64,000 bases of DNA from Kaistella carnis (GTDB lineage: Bacteria > Bacteroidota > Bacteroidia > Flavobacteriales > Weeksellaceae), in assembly GCF_003860585.1 (NCBI RefSeq), contig NZ_CP034159.1, forward strand, positions 62,001 to 126,000, written 5' to 3'. A model generated the notes under the pieces. The model searched no databases and was not told the DNA's origin. It saw nothing but the letters and a program-made list of their open reading frames with translations. Shown here piece by piece: positions 36,212 through 45,508 of this stretch (the stretch's first letter is position 1; every line of letters begins with the position of its first letter). The translations under genes were made by a program, and so were the position numbers.

Positions 36212-37618
36212 ATGAGAATTTTTAACCTTTCAATGGAGTGTTATCCTGTCGCCAAAGTGGGTGGTTTGGCCGATGTTGTTGGTGCTTTGCCTAAATATCT
36301 GAACAAGATTGAAGGCATTGAAGCCAGTGTGGTCATGCCTTGGTACAACAAACCTTTCGTTCATGATCATCAGTTCGAGATCGTTTTTGATGGGTGGATT
36401 CATCAGCATCATCAGACATTTCAGGTTCAGGTGATGAAAGAGCGTTCCAAAAGTTTAGGTTTCGATTTATATCTTGTTAAAATTCCGGGACTTTTAGATA
36501 GGGATAATCCCTATGGATACTGGGATGAAAGTCAGCAGTTTTTAGCTTTTCAGCATGGTGTTTTACATTGGCTCACCGCGATGCAGATACGTCCTGATAT
36601 TTTACACTGCCACGATTATCATACCGGTTTGGTTCCTTTTATGGTGGAGCATTGTCCGGAATTCAGTTTTCTGAAAGGCGTGAAAACAATTGGTACCATT
36701 CATAACGGAGAATATCAGGGTCAGATGAGGTGGGACATGGCAAAATATTTTCCCTGGTTTGACGGGGGAAAATGGGGTTTGCTCGACTGGAATGGCTACA
36801 TCAATCCTTTGGCAACCATGATCAAATGCTGCCACGCTTTCAACGCCGTTTCCGGTGGGTATATGGACGAGCTTTTTCAATCTTTCCGAGGTTTGGAAAG
36901 TCTTGTTCAGCAGGAATATGCGAAGGCTTACGGAATTATCAATGGAATCGATACGGAAGTTTGGGATTCTGAAACGGATGATTTCCTTGATTTTAATTAT
37001 GGAAAAGAGGACGCCTCTACCGGAAAGTGGAAAAACAAAAAACAACTCTGTGAAGAATATAACTTAAATCCTGATTTACCATTGTTCAGTTTCATAGGTC
37101 GCTTCGCAGGAGAAAAAGGTGCTGATTTTTTACCTGAAATTGTCTCAAAAAGCATCCAACAAACACAAGGCTCTTTAAACATAATCGTTTTAGGTTCAGG
37201 AGATAAAAACATTGAAAATGAACTTTCAGAATTGTCTTACCTCTATTCCAACTTCGCCTTAGATGTGGGTTATAAAGAATTTCTTTCCCACAAAATATAT
37301 GCTTCGTCGGACTTTTTATTAATGCCTTCACGGGTGGAACCTTGTGGATTGAACCAAATGTATGCAATGCGCTACGGTACCATTCCTATCGTGCGTTATA
37401 CCGGGGGGTTACGTGATACTGTTCAAGATATATCAACCGGCGGCAGCGGGATTAATTTTGGAGAAGCCAGCGCAACTGCCGCGGTAGAAGCCATGCATCG
37501 TGGTTTACAGATTTACCATGTAGAGGGATTGATGCCCAAATTGGTGCAGTCTAACATGAGTTTTGATTTTTCCTGGGAGAAATCTGCCCAGCTTTATTTA
37601 GACCTGTACCGCAAATAG
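36212..37618 (+). CDS. glgA: Glycogen synthase (GT5)
   Basis: A 468-residue glycosyltransferase elongating alpha-1,4-glucan from ADP-glucose. It has the N-terminal KVGGLADVVGALPK motif (ADP-glucose binding), HCHDYHTG, NAVSGGYMDEL, the GT-B C-terminal FIGRFAGEKGADF, and the E-containing LMPSRVEPCGLNQMYAMRYGTIPIVRYTGGLRDTV. The length is normal. It is downstream of glgB on the same strand. Confidence 0.95.
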   Translation: MRIFNLSMECYPVAKVGGLADVVGALPKYLNKIEGIEASVVMPWYNKPFVHDHQFEIVFDGWIHQHHQTFQVQVMKERSKSLGFDLYLVKIPGLLDRDNPYGYWDESQQFLAFQHGVLHWLTAMQIRPDILHCHDYHTGLVPFMVEHCPEFSFLKGVKTIGTIHNGEYQGQMRWDMAKYFPWFDGGKWGLLDWNGYINPLATMIKCCHAFNAVSGGYMDELFQSFRGLESLVQQEYAKAYGIINGIDTEVWDSETDDFLDFNYGKEDASTGKWKNKKQLCEEYNLNPDLPLFSFIGRFAGEKGADFLPEIVSKSIQQTQGSLNIIVLGSGDKNIENELSELSYLYSNFALDVGYKEFLSHKIYASSDFLLMPSRVEPCGLNQMYAMRYGTIPIVRYTGGLRDTVQDISTGGSGINFGEASATAAVEAMHRGLQIYHVEGLMPKLVQSNMSFDFSWEKSAQLYLDLYRK

Positions 37619-37702
37619 AAGTCTTTGAATAGACCATTTTTATTCAGTTTTTTTTAAGCTTAGAAATATATAAAACCGTAAGTTTGCAGGCTGAAAAAAA
37701 AT

Positions 37703-38695
37703 ATGGAGAAGAAAAACATTTTAAAGGGCGTATTATTTGTTGCTGCCGGAGCCAGTATTTTTGGAATGTTGGCGAGTTTTGTAAAATTGTCTTATCAAGA
37801 CGGTTACACGACTTCGGAAGTGACCACTGCGCAATTTGTCTTAGGTTTGATGGGCTTATTAATTTTAAATATCATTCAGACCAAAACCTCGAAAAAAACA
37901 CTTGCAAAACCCACTTCCAGAGAAGTAAAGCTGTTGATGCTTGCCGGAACTTCTTTAGGTTGTACAAGTCTGTTCTATTATATTTGCGTTCAATATATCA
38001 ATGTTTCCATTGCGATCGTTCTTCTGATGCAGTCGGTGTGGTTTAGCGTCGTGGTAGAAAGTACTATAGCGAAAAAATTCCCCAATACCAGAAAGGTAAT
38101 TGCGACAATTATTGTGTTGCTCGGAACGCTTTTGGCAACAAATCTGATTAATTTAGATGTAAAACTTGATTGGCGCGGAATCTTTTGGGGAGTAATGGCG
38201 GCGGCTTCTTTTACCATGACCATGTTTACTTCAAATACTTTAGCAACTCATGTTCCTGCGCTCCGAAAAAGTATGATCATGCTTTCTGGAGGAGCCGTGA
38301 TCGTTTTTATATTTCTCTTTTTTGCGCAGATCGGGCCTTTGCATTTTGATGTTTTAAAATCATTTTATTTGAATTTTACGGACAATACCGCGCACATCAA
38401 ACCCTTTGATTTTTCAATATTTTATACGTATGGTTTTATTCTGGCATTGTTCGGAACCATTATTCCGCCTACTTTATTTAACCTTGGATTTCCGAAAACC
38501 GGCTTAGGTTTAGGGAGTATCATCTCTTCGCTGGAACTTCCGGTTTCTGTGAGTACGGCTTTTTTCCTTTTGGGCGAACAGGTTATTTTTATTCAGTGGA
38601 TGGGGATTGTTTTAATTCTTCTCGCCATTGTGTTGATGAATTTACCATCCAAAAATAAGAGCCTGATCCCAAATGATCCGGAGACGCATAAATAG
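37703..38695 (+). CDS. EamA/DMT-family membrane transporter
   Basis: A 330-residue integral membrane protein with about ten hydrophobic helices in two halves. Typical stretches are KGVLFVAAGASIFGMLASFVK, TAQFVLGLMGLLIL, SSLELPVSVSTAFFLLGEQ and WMGIVLILLAIVLM. DMT proteins export or import small metabolites; the substrate is unknown. It starts 85 bases after glgA and ends 30 bases before a convergent gene. Confidence 0.85.
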   Translation: MEKKNILKGVLFVAAGASIFGMLASFVKLSYQDGYTTSEVTTAQFVLGLMGLLILNIIQTKTSKKTLAKPTSREVKLLMLAGTSLGCTSLFYYICVQYINVSIAIVLLMQSVWFSVVVESTIAKKFPNTRKVIATIIVLLGTLLATNLINLDVKLDWRGIFWGVMAAASFTMTMFTSNTLATHVPALRKSMIMLSGGAVIVFIFLFFAQIGPLHFDVLKSFYLNFTDNTAHIKPFDFSIFYTYGFILALFGTIIPPTLFNLGFPKTGLGLGSIISSLELPVSVSTAFFLLGEQVIFIQWMGIVLILLAIVLMNLPSKNKSLIPNDPETHK

Positions 38696-38725
38696 TTAGT
38701 TGGTGATCGATCAACTGATCCAATT

Positions 38726-39811
38726 TTAATCTTCAGTTACGACTCTTTCTCTTTCACCTTCTTCTTTAATTCCTTCTCGGATCATCTGTTTGGCTTCTGA
38801 TTTTTCGGCGGAATCGGCTTTTTCAATGCGGTCTTTTTGTTCTCTATTTTCCAGATCAATAAAAAATTCACAAAATACGGGCAAGTGATCGGACCCGAAT
38901 TTTTCCAAAGTTTTCAATTCTTTTATGAAAATATCGGCGCTGTGAAACATTAGATCAATGGGAAATCGTAAGAAGCTATAATTTGCGTGAAAAGTGGAAA
39001 CAAAAGCTCTTCCCACTCTCGGGTCGATTAAATGACTTAATTTACGGAAAAGGCTTGAGGATTTTGACCAGGCAACATTGTTGAAATCTCCGATCACAAG
39101 CACTGGTTTTTCAATATCTTTTACTCGTTTCGCAACGCTTAATAAGTCACCATCTCTTTCTTTAGATGTTTTCTCTTCGGTTGGACTCGGCGGTGGCGGG
39201 TGAATTCCAAAAAATACAAATTCAAAACCATCCTCAGTTTGAACATGAGCTTCAATACTCGGAATATCATCTGCAATAAAGAAGTGTGTGGTTGATTTTT
39301 CAATTTTTATTTTGGAATAAAAGTGCATTCCATACGTGTTTTCCAAGGTCACCTTGTGATGAAATGGGTATTCATTTTCTAAAACCTTCAATGCATTTTC
39401 CCAGTCTCCATTACTTTCCATGGTAAGAAAAAGATCGGGTTGGTGTTTGTGAACCAAATTGATAAATCGATTATAATCCTTATTAAATTGATAAATATTG
39501 GCAGAAATAATTTTAATTAGATTTGAAGAATTCTTGCCGGAAGTTTTAATACTCTTAATAGGGAAAAAGCGGGTATATTTGATTAAGGTAATACTGTGAT
39601 ATGCGATGAGCAGTAATAACAACGCTTGCACGTACCACCAAAATTCATGATTGTAAAGTCCGAAACCGAAAATAAAGGTGAAAATGATAAAGTAATTGAT
39701 CTGAATTTTCCCAAAATCTGCGACTCGAAAAGTCCAGTGTGAGCTTGGTATTTTTGGAAGTATTGTTAAAATGATTCCTAATGAAGCCAGACTGATATAA
39801 ATTTCCCACAT
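38726..39811 (-). CDS. Endonuclease/exonuclease/phosphatase-family protein, membrane-anchored
   Basis: A 361-residue protein with three N-terminal hydrophobic segments (to ~80), then an EEP domain: ISANIYQFNKDYN, LFLTMESNGDWENAL (catalytic acid region), FFGIHPPPP, VLVIGDFNNVAWS (GDFN motif) and FGSDHLPVFCEF (SDH motif). The C-terminal tail is highly charged. In Bacteroidota such proteins may be phosphodiesterases outside the cytoplasm; the substrate is unknown. Confidence 0.85.
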   Translation of the reverse strand: MWEIYISLASLGIILTILPKIPSSHWTFRVADFGKIQINYFIIFTFIFGFGLYNHEFWWYVQALLLLLIAYHSITLIKYTRFFPIKSIKTSGKNSSNLIKIISANIYQFNKDYNRFINLVHKHQPDLFLTMESNGDWENALKVLENEYPFHHKVTLENTYGMHFYSKIKIEKSTTHFFIADDIPSIEAHVQTEDGFEFVFFGIHPPPPSPTEEKTSKERDGDLLSVAKRVKDIEKPVLVIGDFNNVAWSKSSSLFRKLSHLIDPRVGRAFVSTFHANYSFLRFPIDLMFHSADIFIKELKTLEKFGSDHLPVFCEFFIDLENREQKDRIEKADSAEKSEAKQMIREGIKEEGERERVVTED

Positions 39812-40006
39812 AAATTTTTAATGATTTATAAAAATATACTATTTATCACGGACCACAAATTTTTATTGTGGATATATCATTCGACCGTCTCATTTTTTTC
39901 GCTTTTAATTTGAAGAAGATAACTTCGTGATAAAATTTGTTTTAAATCTTCTTAAAACATGTATTGATGGTACTATAATTGCAAATGCAAAGAAAAAAAA
40001 TAAACA

Positions 40007-40972
40007 ATGTTTGAAAGTTCTACCAGAAAATTCTTTAATATAAGTCTTGCGCTCTTTATGCTGTCTGCAGCAGTTCAATGTAAAAAAGACCAATCTGTTC
40101 CGGGAAGTTCAGTTGATTTAATAAAAAATGATTCTTTAGCTAAAGTGAAAGAAGACTCTTTAATACAGGATTCCATTGAAAAAAATAGAGTAACCTACCG
40201 TACCCTTATTTTTCCAAAAAACAAAAAGGATTCTACAATGGCAGCTTTTAATAAAGAATTTTCGAACGACGAACAGCATATTATTTTAGCACTGAACCGG
40301 TTGGATACGAAGAATAAATGGCGTGCAGATACGCTTTCAATTCCAGATAAATTTGATACGACTTTAATGTCTTACAGTCCTTTTCCGCTGCAATTATCAA
40401 CATTGGAAAAAGTGAAGAAAATTGCGATGTTTTCTTACCCGATCCAAGCCTACGCATTGTATGAAAATGGCAAACTTATAAAATGGGGTCCCACCAGTTT
40501 GGGTAAAAAAGACGCACAAACCAAACGGGGTCTTATGTTCGCCAACTGGAAAAAAGAATTGGCGATATCTACGGTCGACAGCGATTGGAAATTGCCTTAT
40601 AATGTGAATATTCACAACACGTTGGGCATTGGTTGGCATGAGTATGATCTGCCTGGACATCCCGCATCTCACTCCTGTTTGCGACTGCTTCATGATGATG
40701 CAAAGTATCTTTACAGCTGGGCGGATCAGTGGGTTTTAAATAAAGGAGGAGCGACTGTAAAAGCCAACGGAACACCGGTTATTGTTTTTGGTGATTACAA
40801 TTGGGGTGGAAAAAAACCGTGGAAATATTTAGAAAGTGATCCAAAATTAACTGACATATCCGTAAAGGAAATGGATTCTATCATTCAGCCGTTTCTTGCT
40901 AAAATTTTAGAGGAACAGGAAAATCGCGATAAAGTGGTTGCTGAAAAAGATAGTACTCAACCCGCAACCTGA
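40007..40972 (+). CDS. L,D-transpeptidase (YkuD domain), secreted
   Basis: A 321-residue protein with a leader ending AAVQC, a possible lipobox with an unusual Q before the Cys. The YkuD domain has YALYENGKLIKWGPTS, NIHNTLGIGWHEYDL, and the active site PASHSCLRLL (H222, C224), where the usual SHGC is SHSC. It makes or breaks L,D cross-links in peptidoglycan. Its 3' end overlaps the convergent gene by 16 bases. Confidence 0.85.
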   Translation: MFESSTRKFFNISLALFMLSAAVQCKKDQSVPGSSVDLIKNDSLAKVKEDSLIQDSIEKNRVTYRTLIFPKNKKDSTMAAFNKEFSNDEQHIILALNRLDTKNKWRADTLSIPDKFDTTLMSYSPFPLQLSTLEKVKKIAMFSYPIQAYALYENGKLIKWGPTSLGKKDAQTKRGLMFANWKKELAISTVDSDWKLPYNVNIHNTLGIGWHEYDLPGHPASHSCLRLLHDDAKYLYSWADQWVLNKGGATVKANGTPVIVFGDYNWGGKKPWKYLESDPKLTDISVKEMDSIIQPFLAKILEEQENRDKVVAEKDSTQPAT

Positions 40973-41496
40973 TCATTTTCGAAGTGAAGAATAGATTCTT
41001 CTGCAAATTTTCGCAACTGCTGCATTTCCGCTTTAGCTTTATATTTTCCAATTCGTGCGGCTAAAAATGTTAAAGCAAGGCAAAGCAGCACCACAAATGA
41101 AAATGGAAGTGCCCACCAGAAATCATTGCTTTTGATTTGTTTTTCTACATACCAAAGTGTGATCGCAACCATCCACATGATTCCAAAAATAAAATTGAGA
41201 AACATAAAGAAAGTCCAGACTGAAGAAGTAGGTCCAAAAATCCCCCGTATCAATGTTTTATTTTCTTCGGCATCATGTTCTGCACGCAAGGCTAAACAGG
41301 GTTTCCAATAGTTGTTGTGCTCAGTTTTTACAATGATAAGTCCACCTTCAACATTTATATTTCCATTATATTCTGCAGCGTTTTCTTTCAAAAAAAGTCT
41401 AAGATCGGCCGTATATTCTTCACGGGAAAGATCAGTAAAAATTTTAAATCTTGGTCGGGATCGAATTTGGTCAAGAACAGTTTCTTCAATTTTCAT
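40957..41496 (-). CDS. Membrane protein of unknown function
   Basis: A 179-residue protein with two close hydrophobic segments in the middle (FMFLNFIFGIMWMVAITLWY, WALPFSFVVLLCLALTFLAA) and soluble ends. No family is recognised. Its start overlaps the 3' end of the PDZ/aspartic-protease gene by 11 bases, so the two are co-transcribed. Confidence 0.7.
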   Translation of the reverse strand: MKIEETVLDQIRSRPRFKIFTDLSREEYTADLRLFLKENAAEYNGNINVEGGLIIVKTEHNNYWKPCLALRAEHDAEENKTLIRGIFGPTSSVWTFFMFLNFIFGIMWMVAITLWYVEKQIKSNDFWWALPFSFVVLLCLALTFLAARIGKYKAKAEMQQLRKFAEESILHFENDQVAG

Positions 41497-42820
41497 CTTG
41501 GTAAGGTATGGGATCTACTAAGGTAATAACAAAATTCTTAATCTCATTGTTCCGTTCTATTTGAATGGAAATTTTTGTTCCATCTTCACTTTTAAAGAGG
41601 TTGTTGATTTTTTGAAGCGTGAGGTCGCCGACTTTTTTTCTGTTGATGCTAATGAATTTGTCATTTTTTCGAATTCCCGCAATATAGCAGGGAGAATCTT
41701 TACGGCAACCGGCCACAGAAAATTTAGGCTTTAAAATAAAATTGTAGTGAAAAGCTGAGACTGCATTGTAAACCGGAGTTCCCTCAATATCGGTATTTGT
41801 TCTTTTGGTTTCAATGGTGACCACATCTTTTTCCCACTCCATTCCATCATGCTGAACATCGAGTCCACTGCTGTTGAATAAAAAAGGGTCATTAAAAGAT
41901 CGGTTCTTTTTCAGGAACAGTCGGTTATTCGGATAATCAAAAATCACGGTAAATCTTCTGAGTATTTCATTACCTATAGACCCTTTTCGGTTGGGTACCA
42001 ATTTTAAATTTTGAATAGAGTATTCATCCGGCATAGCGGTGAGCGGTTTTTCAAATACAAATTCATCAAGATATAAACGGTGAATTCTGCTTCTTTTTCC
42101 AAAGACATCTCCATTAAAACCTCTTCCTAAATAATCATCAATATTCGGTCGGTTGTATTCAAAATTTTCAATCAGTTTGGGAAAAAGCCACAAAGCATCA
42201 CTGTTTCCTAAGTCAATCAGCATTTTTGAAGGAACTTTTTGGGAAGTCATTTCTACATCTGCGATGATGTAAGGTTTATTTTTTTCTATAGTGATAGGGA
42301 ATTCCCGCGATCTGCGCGATCGCTTTTCTGCATCTTTTTCAGTGTTAAAAACCGTGATATATTTCGATTGGTAATTAATTTCAATGGCGTGATTCATAAA
42401 GAAATTATAACCAATAATCCCATTTACAGGAACTCCAACATGCGAAGAAAAATTAATGCTTTCATCAAGAATTATGTAAATCATGTGTTTCAGATCTTCA
42501 TAATTCTTTCCGATCTTCACAATGTTGTTTTCAGAACTTAAACCTTCAATTTCAAAGCTTTCTCCCAATCCAGAAAATTTCACTTTTTCTGTTTCTTTAA
42601 AATTAATTTCCTTGTCATCCAAGCTGAAAAGAATGGTTTCTTTCACCCCGGAATCCAGTAAAAAAGAAAGGTTGACTCCATTAATGTTTACTGGAATTAG
42701 AATCAAATTATTAATAAGCTGGAAGGGAATAAGGGCTTTTTTAGAATCTGTAATTTCAAAACCTTTCTGTGCAAAAGAAGTTGCGAAAATAAAAAGCAGT
42801 AAAAAGTTTAGAAATTTCAT
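41486..42820 (-). CDS. Retropepsin-like aspartyl protease with PDZ domain, secreted
   Basis: A 444-residue protein with a signal peptide (FLNFLLLFIFATSFA). Two retropepsin-type halves are visible: LSFLLDSGVKETILF (D-S-G) and SKMLIDLGNSDALWLF (D-L-G). Residues ~370-435 form a PDZ domain (CYIAGIRKNDKFISINRKKV, ISIQIER). This family is common in Bacteroidota; it is probably periplasmic. Confidence 0.85.
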   Translation of the reverse strand: MKFLNFLLLFIFATSFAQKGFEITDSKKALIPFQLINNLILIPVNINGVNLSFLLDSGVKETILFSLDDKEINFKETEKVKFSGLGESFEIEGLSSENNIVKIGKNYEDLKHMIYIILDESINFSSHVGVPVNGIIGYNFFMNHAIEINYQSKYITVFNTEKDAEKRSRRSREFPITIEKNKPYIIADVEMTSQKVPSKMLIDLGNSDALWLFPKLIENFEYNRPNIDDYLGRGFNGDVFGKRSRIHRLYLDEFVFEKPLTAMPDEYSIQNLKLVPNRKGSIGNEILRRFTVIFDYPNNRLFLKKNRSFNDPFLFNSSGLDVQHDGMEWEKDVVTIETKRTNTDIEGTPVYNAVSAFHYNFILKPKFSVAGCRKDSPCYIAGIRKNDKFISINRKKVGDLTLQKINNLFKSEDGTKISIQIERNNEIKNFVITLVDPIPYQDEN

Positions 42821-42898
42821 CTAATGAAGATACAAATTTCTGTGTGAATTTCATTAAAATTTTAATGAAATGAATCCAATTAGAGAATTTATTTATCC

Positions 42899-42906
42899 TA
42901 AATTTG
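42899..42906 (+). promoter_or_regulatory. -7 box directly upstream of ppc
   Basis: TAAATTTG matches TAnnTTTG and ends 4 bases before the ATG at 42911, so the predicted transcript would begin at or next to the start codon. Confidence 0.5.
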
Positions 42907-42910
42907 TTAC

Positions 42911-45454
42911 ATGCTACACGAAGAAAAAAAAGAAAAGTTCCGCCAGCTGGTCGAAAATAAGTTTCAAATTTACAACTCATTATTTATGAGTTTGCCGTAC
43001 GATAAAATGTCGAATATTGGCATGTTACTCCCTTTCCTTTATGAAGAAAGCAGGCTCGGTTATGAAGCCGGTAAAAGTCCGGAAGAAATCGTAGACGAAT
43101 TTTTTAATAAGCATACTGAACTGAAAACGGAGGAGCAAAAAACAGAGCTGCTGTTCAAAATTATTCAGTACATCGAGCGTCAGGTTGTTTTATATGACAG
43201 TATTGAAGATGCTGCTTTCCCCCAATTACACTCAGAAAGTGATGCCGGAACCGTATTGCAGTTGCATGAGCGTGCTTTGCAGGAACATCAGCTTGAAGCA
43301 ACGCGGAAAAAATTGAAGGACTTTGCTATAAAAGTGGTTTTCACGGCGCACCCCACACAGTTTTATCCGAATTCAGTACAGCGTATTTTACATGATCTGC
43401 GCACCGCCATTCTGAACGATTCTGTTACCGAAATAGATATGCTTTTACAACAGCTGGGAAAAACCCCTTTTGTAAATAAAGAAAAACCAACGCCTCTAGA
43501 TGAAGCCATGAGCATTATTTTTTATCTTCGGTATGTGTATTATGACACCATTGGTGAGTTGTATAAGAAAATTAAAAATACTTTCGGGACACAAAATTTC
43601 ACGCCTGCACCGGATTTAATTCAAATGGGATTTTGGCCGGGTGGTGACCGCGATGGGAATCCTTTTGTCACCGCAGAAATTACGCAGCAGGTAGCGCATG
43701 AACTTCACATTTCTATTTTGAAATCCTACTACGCCCATCTTAAAAAGCTCCGTAGAAGATTGAGTTTTCGGGGAGTTTCAGAAGTTTTAGAACATTTAAG
43801 TGATGACTTGTATGACGCTATTTTTAAACAGGAAAAAGTAATTTCTACAGAGGATATTTTAAATAAAATTAAAGAAGCGCAAACGATATTAACGGAACAG
43901 CACAATGGATTATTTAAAAATCTTCTGGAAGATTTCAGTGATCGGGTTAAAATTTTCGGGACTCATTTTGCGACCTTAGATATTCGCCAGGATAGCCGCG
44001 TTCATCAGGAAGTCATTGATGAAATTGTCGCTAAAAAATCCGGTATGAACAGTGAAACAATAACCATTGAGGAAAAACTGAACTGGCTTTTAAAAACTGA
44101 TTTGATTCTTGACCCAAATGATTTTGAAGGTATCACAAAAGATACGCTGCAAAATGTTTACAATGTAAAAAGCATGCAGCAAAAGAATGGGGAGCGCGGA
44201 TTGAACCGATATATTATTTCAAATTCCGAATCGATAAAAGATGTTTTAAATGTCTTTGCTCTTTTCCGACTTTGCGGGTATCGCGAAGAAGAAATTAATA
44301 TGGATATCGTGCCTCTTTTTGAAACCATGGAAGGTTTGGACCGTGCTCAGAACGTGATGAAGGAACTTTATGAAATGCCGGTTTATAAAAAACATTTGGC
44401 ACATCGCAAAGACATCCAAACAATTATGCTTGGTTTTTCTGATGGAACCAAAGACGGTGGCTATTTAAAAGCCAATTGGGAAATTTATGAAACCAAAGAA
44501 CAGTTGACCAAGGTCTCCGATGATCACCATATAAAAGTGGTTTTCTTTGATGGCAGAGGCGGACCGCCTGCGAGAGGTGGTGGTAAAACCCACGATTTTT
44601 ATGCATCTCAAGGAAAGACCATTGCCAATCATCAAATTGAATTGACCGTGCAGGGACAAACAATCACGAGTGTTTTTGGGAATAAAGATCAGGCGAAATA
44701 TAATTTTGAACAGTTATTAACAGCCGGAATTGAAAACGATGTTTTTAAAAATGCAAAAAAAGACTTAACGGAAAATGAAAGGAATCTTATCGAAGAATTG
44801 GCAGAACTCAGTTATAAAAAATATTCCGATCTAAAAGCGCACCCGCGTTTTGTGCCTTATTTACAGGAAATGAGTACGCTGGAATACTACGGAAAAACCA
44901 ATATCGGAAGTCGACCTACGAAACGTGGCGCGGGAAACGAATTAAAATTTGAAGATTTGCGTGCTATTCCTTTCGTCGGTTCCTGGAGTCAGCTGAAGCA
45001 GAATGTACCTGGTTTTTTCGGTTTCGGACATGCTTTGCAGGAATTAAAAAATCAAAGCCGCTTTGAGGAGGTGAAGAATTTATACAAAGGTTCCGATTTC
45101 TTTAAAACATTGGTTTTAAATTCGATGATGAGTATGAATAAATCCTATTTTCCGCTGACTTCTTACATGAAAAAGAATGAAAAGTTTGGTGAGTTCTGGA
45201 CTATTCTTTCCGACGAATATAATCTCTCCAAACAATTGATGCTTGAGTTAACCGGCTTTAAAGAATTAATGGAAGAAGAGCCCCTTTCCCGCATGTCGGT
45301 AAAAATTCGGGAGAGAATCGTGTTGCCACTTTTGAGTATTCAGCAATATGCCTTAATCAAAATTCAAAAAGAAGAAGGCAACCGTGCGGCTTACGAAAAG
45401 CTCGTCATGCGTTCGCTCTTTGGAAACATTAATGCAAGTCGTAATTCAGCTTAA
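42911..45454 (+). CDS. ppc: Phosphoenolpyruvate carboxylase
   Basis: An 847-residue enzyme forming oxaloacetate from PEP and bicarbonate. Motifs: VFTAHPTQFYPNSVQ (catalytic His), FWPGGDRDGNPFV, LDIRQDSRVH, MLGFSDGTKDGGYLKANW, FFDGRGGPPARGGGKTH, and GSRPTKRGAGN. The N-terminus and length fit Flavobacteriia forms, which supports the start chosen despite the very close promoter. A terminator follows. It replenishes the TCA cycle. Confidence 0.96.
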   Translation: MLHEEKKEKFRQLVENKFQIYNSLFMSLPYDKMSNIGMLLPFLYEESRLGYEAGKSPEEIVDEFFNKHTELKTEEQKTELLFKIIQYIERQVVLYDSIEDAAFPQLHSESDAGTVLQLHERALQEHQLEATRKKLKDFAIKVVFTAHPTQFYPNSVQRILHDLRTAILNDSVTEIDMLLQQLGKTPFVNKEKPTPLDEAMSIIFYLRYVYYDTIGELYKKIKNTFGTQNFTPAPDLIQMGFWPGGDRDGNPFVTAEITQQVAHELHISILKSYYAHLKKLRRRLSFRGVSEVLEHLSDDLYDAIFKQEKVISTEDILNKIKEAQTILTEQHNGLFKNLLEDFSDRVKIFGTHFATLDIRQDSRVHQEVIDEIVAKKSGMNSETITIEEKLNWLLKTDLILDPNDFEGITKDTLQNVYNVKSMQQKNGERGLNRYIISNSESIKDVLNVFALFRLCGYREEEINMDIVPLFETMEGLDRAQNVMKELYEMPVYKKHLAHRKDIQTIMLGFSDGTKDGGYLKANWEIYETKEQLTKVSDDHHIKVVFFDGRGGPPARGGGKTHDFYASQGKTIANHQIELTVQGQTITSVFGNKDQAKYNFEQLLTAGIENDVFKNAKKDLTENERNLIEELAELSYKKYSDLKAHPRFVPYLQEMSTLEYYGKTNIGSRPTKRGAGNELKFEDLRAIPFVGSWSQLKQNVPGFFGFGHALQELKNQSRFEEVKNLYKGSDFFKTLVLNSMMSMNKSYFPLTSYMKKNEKFGEFWTILSDEYNLSKQLMLELTGFKELMEEEPLSRMSVKIRERIVLPLLSIQQYALIKIQKEEGNRAAYEKLVMRSLFGNINASRNSA

Positions 45455-45457
45455 ATA

Positions 45458-45488
45458 AAAAAGACCTTCAGAAAATGAAGGTCTTTTT
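45458..45488. terminator. Bidirectional terminator between ppc and the subtilase gene
   Basis: AAAGACCTTCA and TGAAGGTCTTT pair around a 5-base loop, with A and T runs outside, between two convergent genes. Confidence 0.85.
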
Positions 45489-45508
45489 AATTTTAGTGAA
45501 AAGAATTT

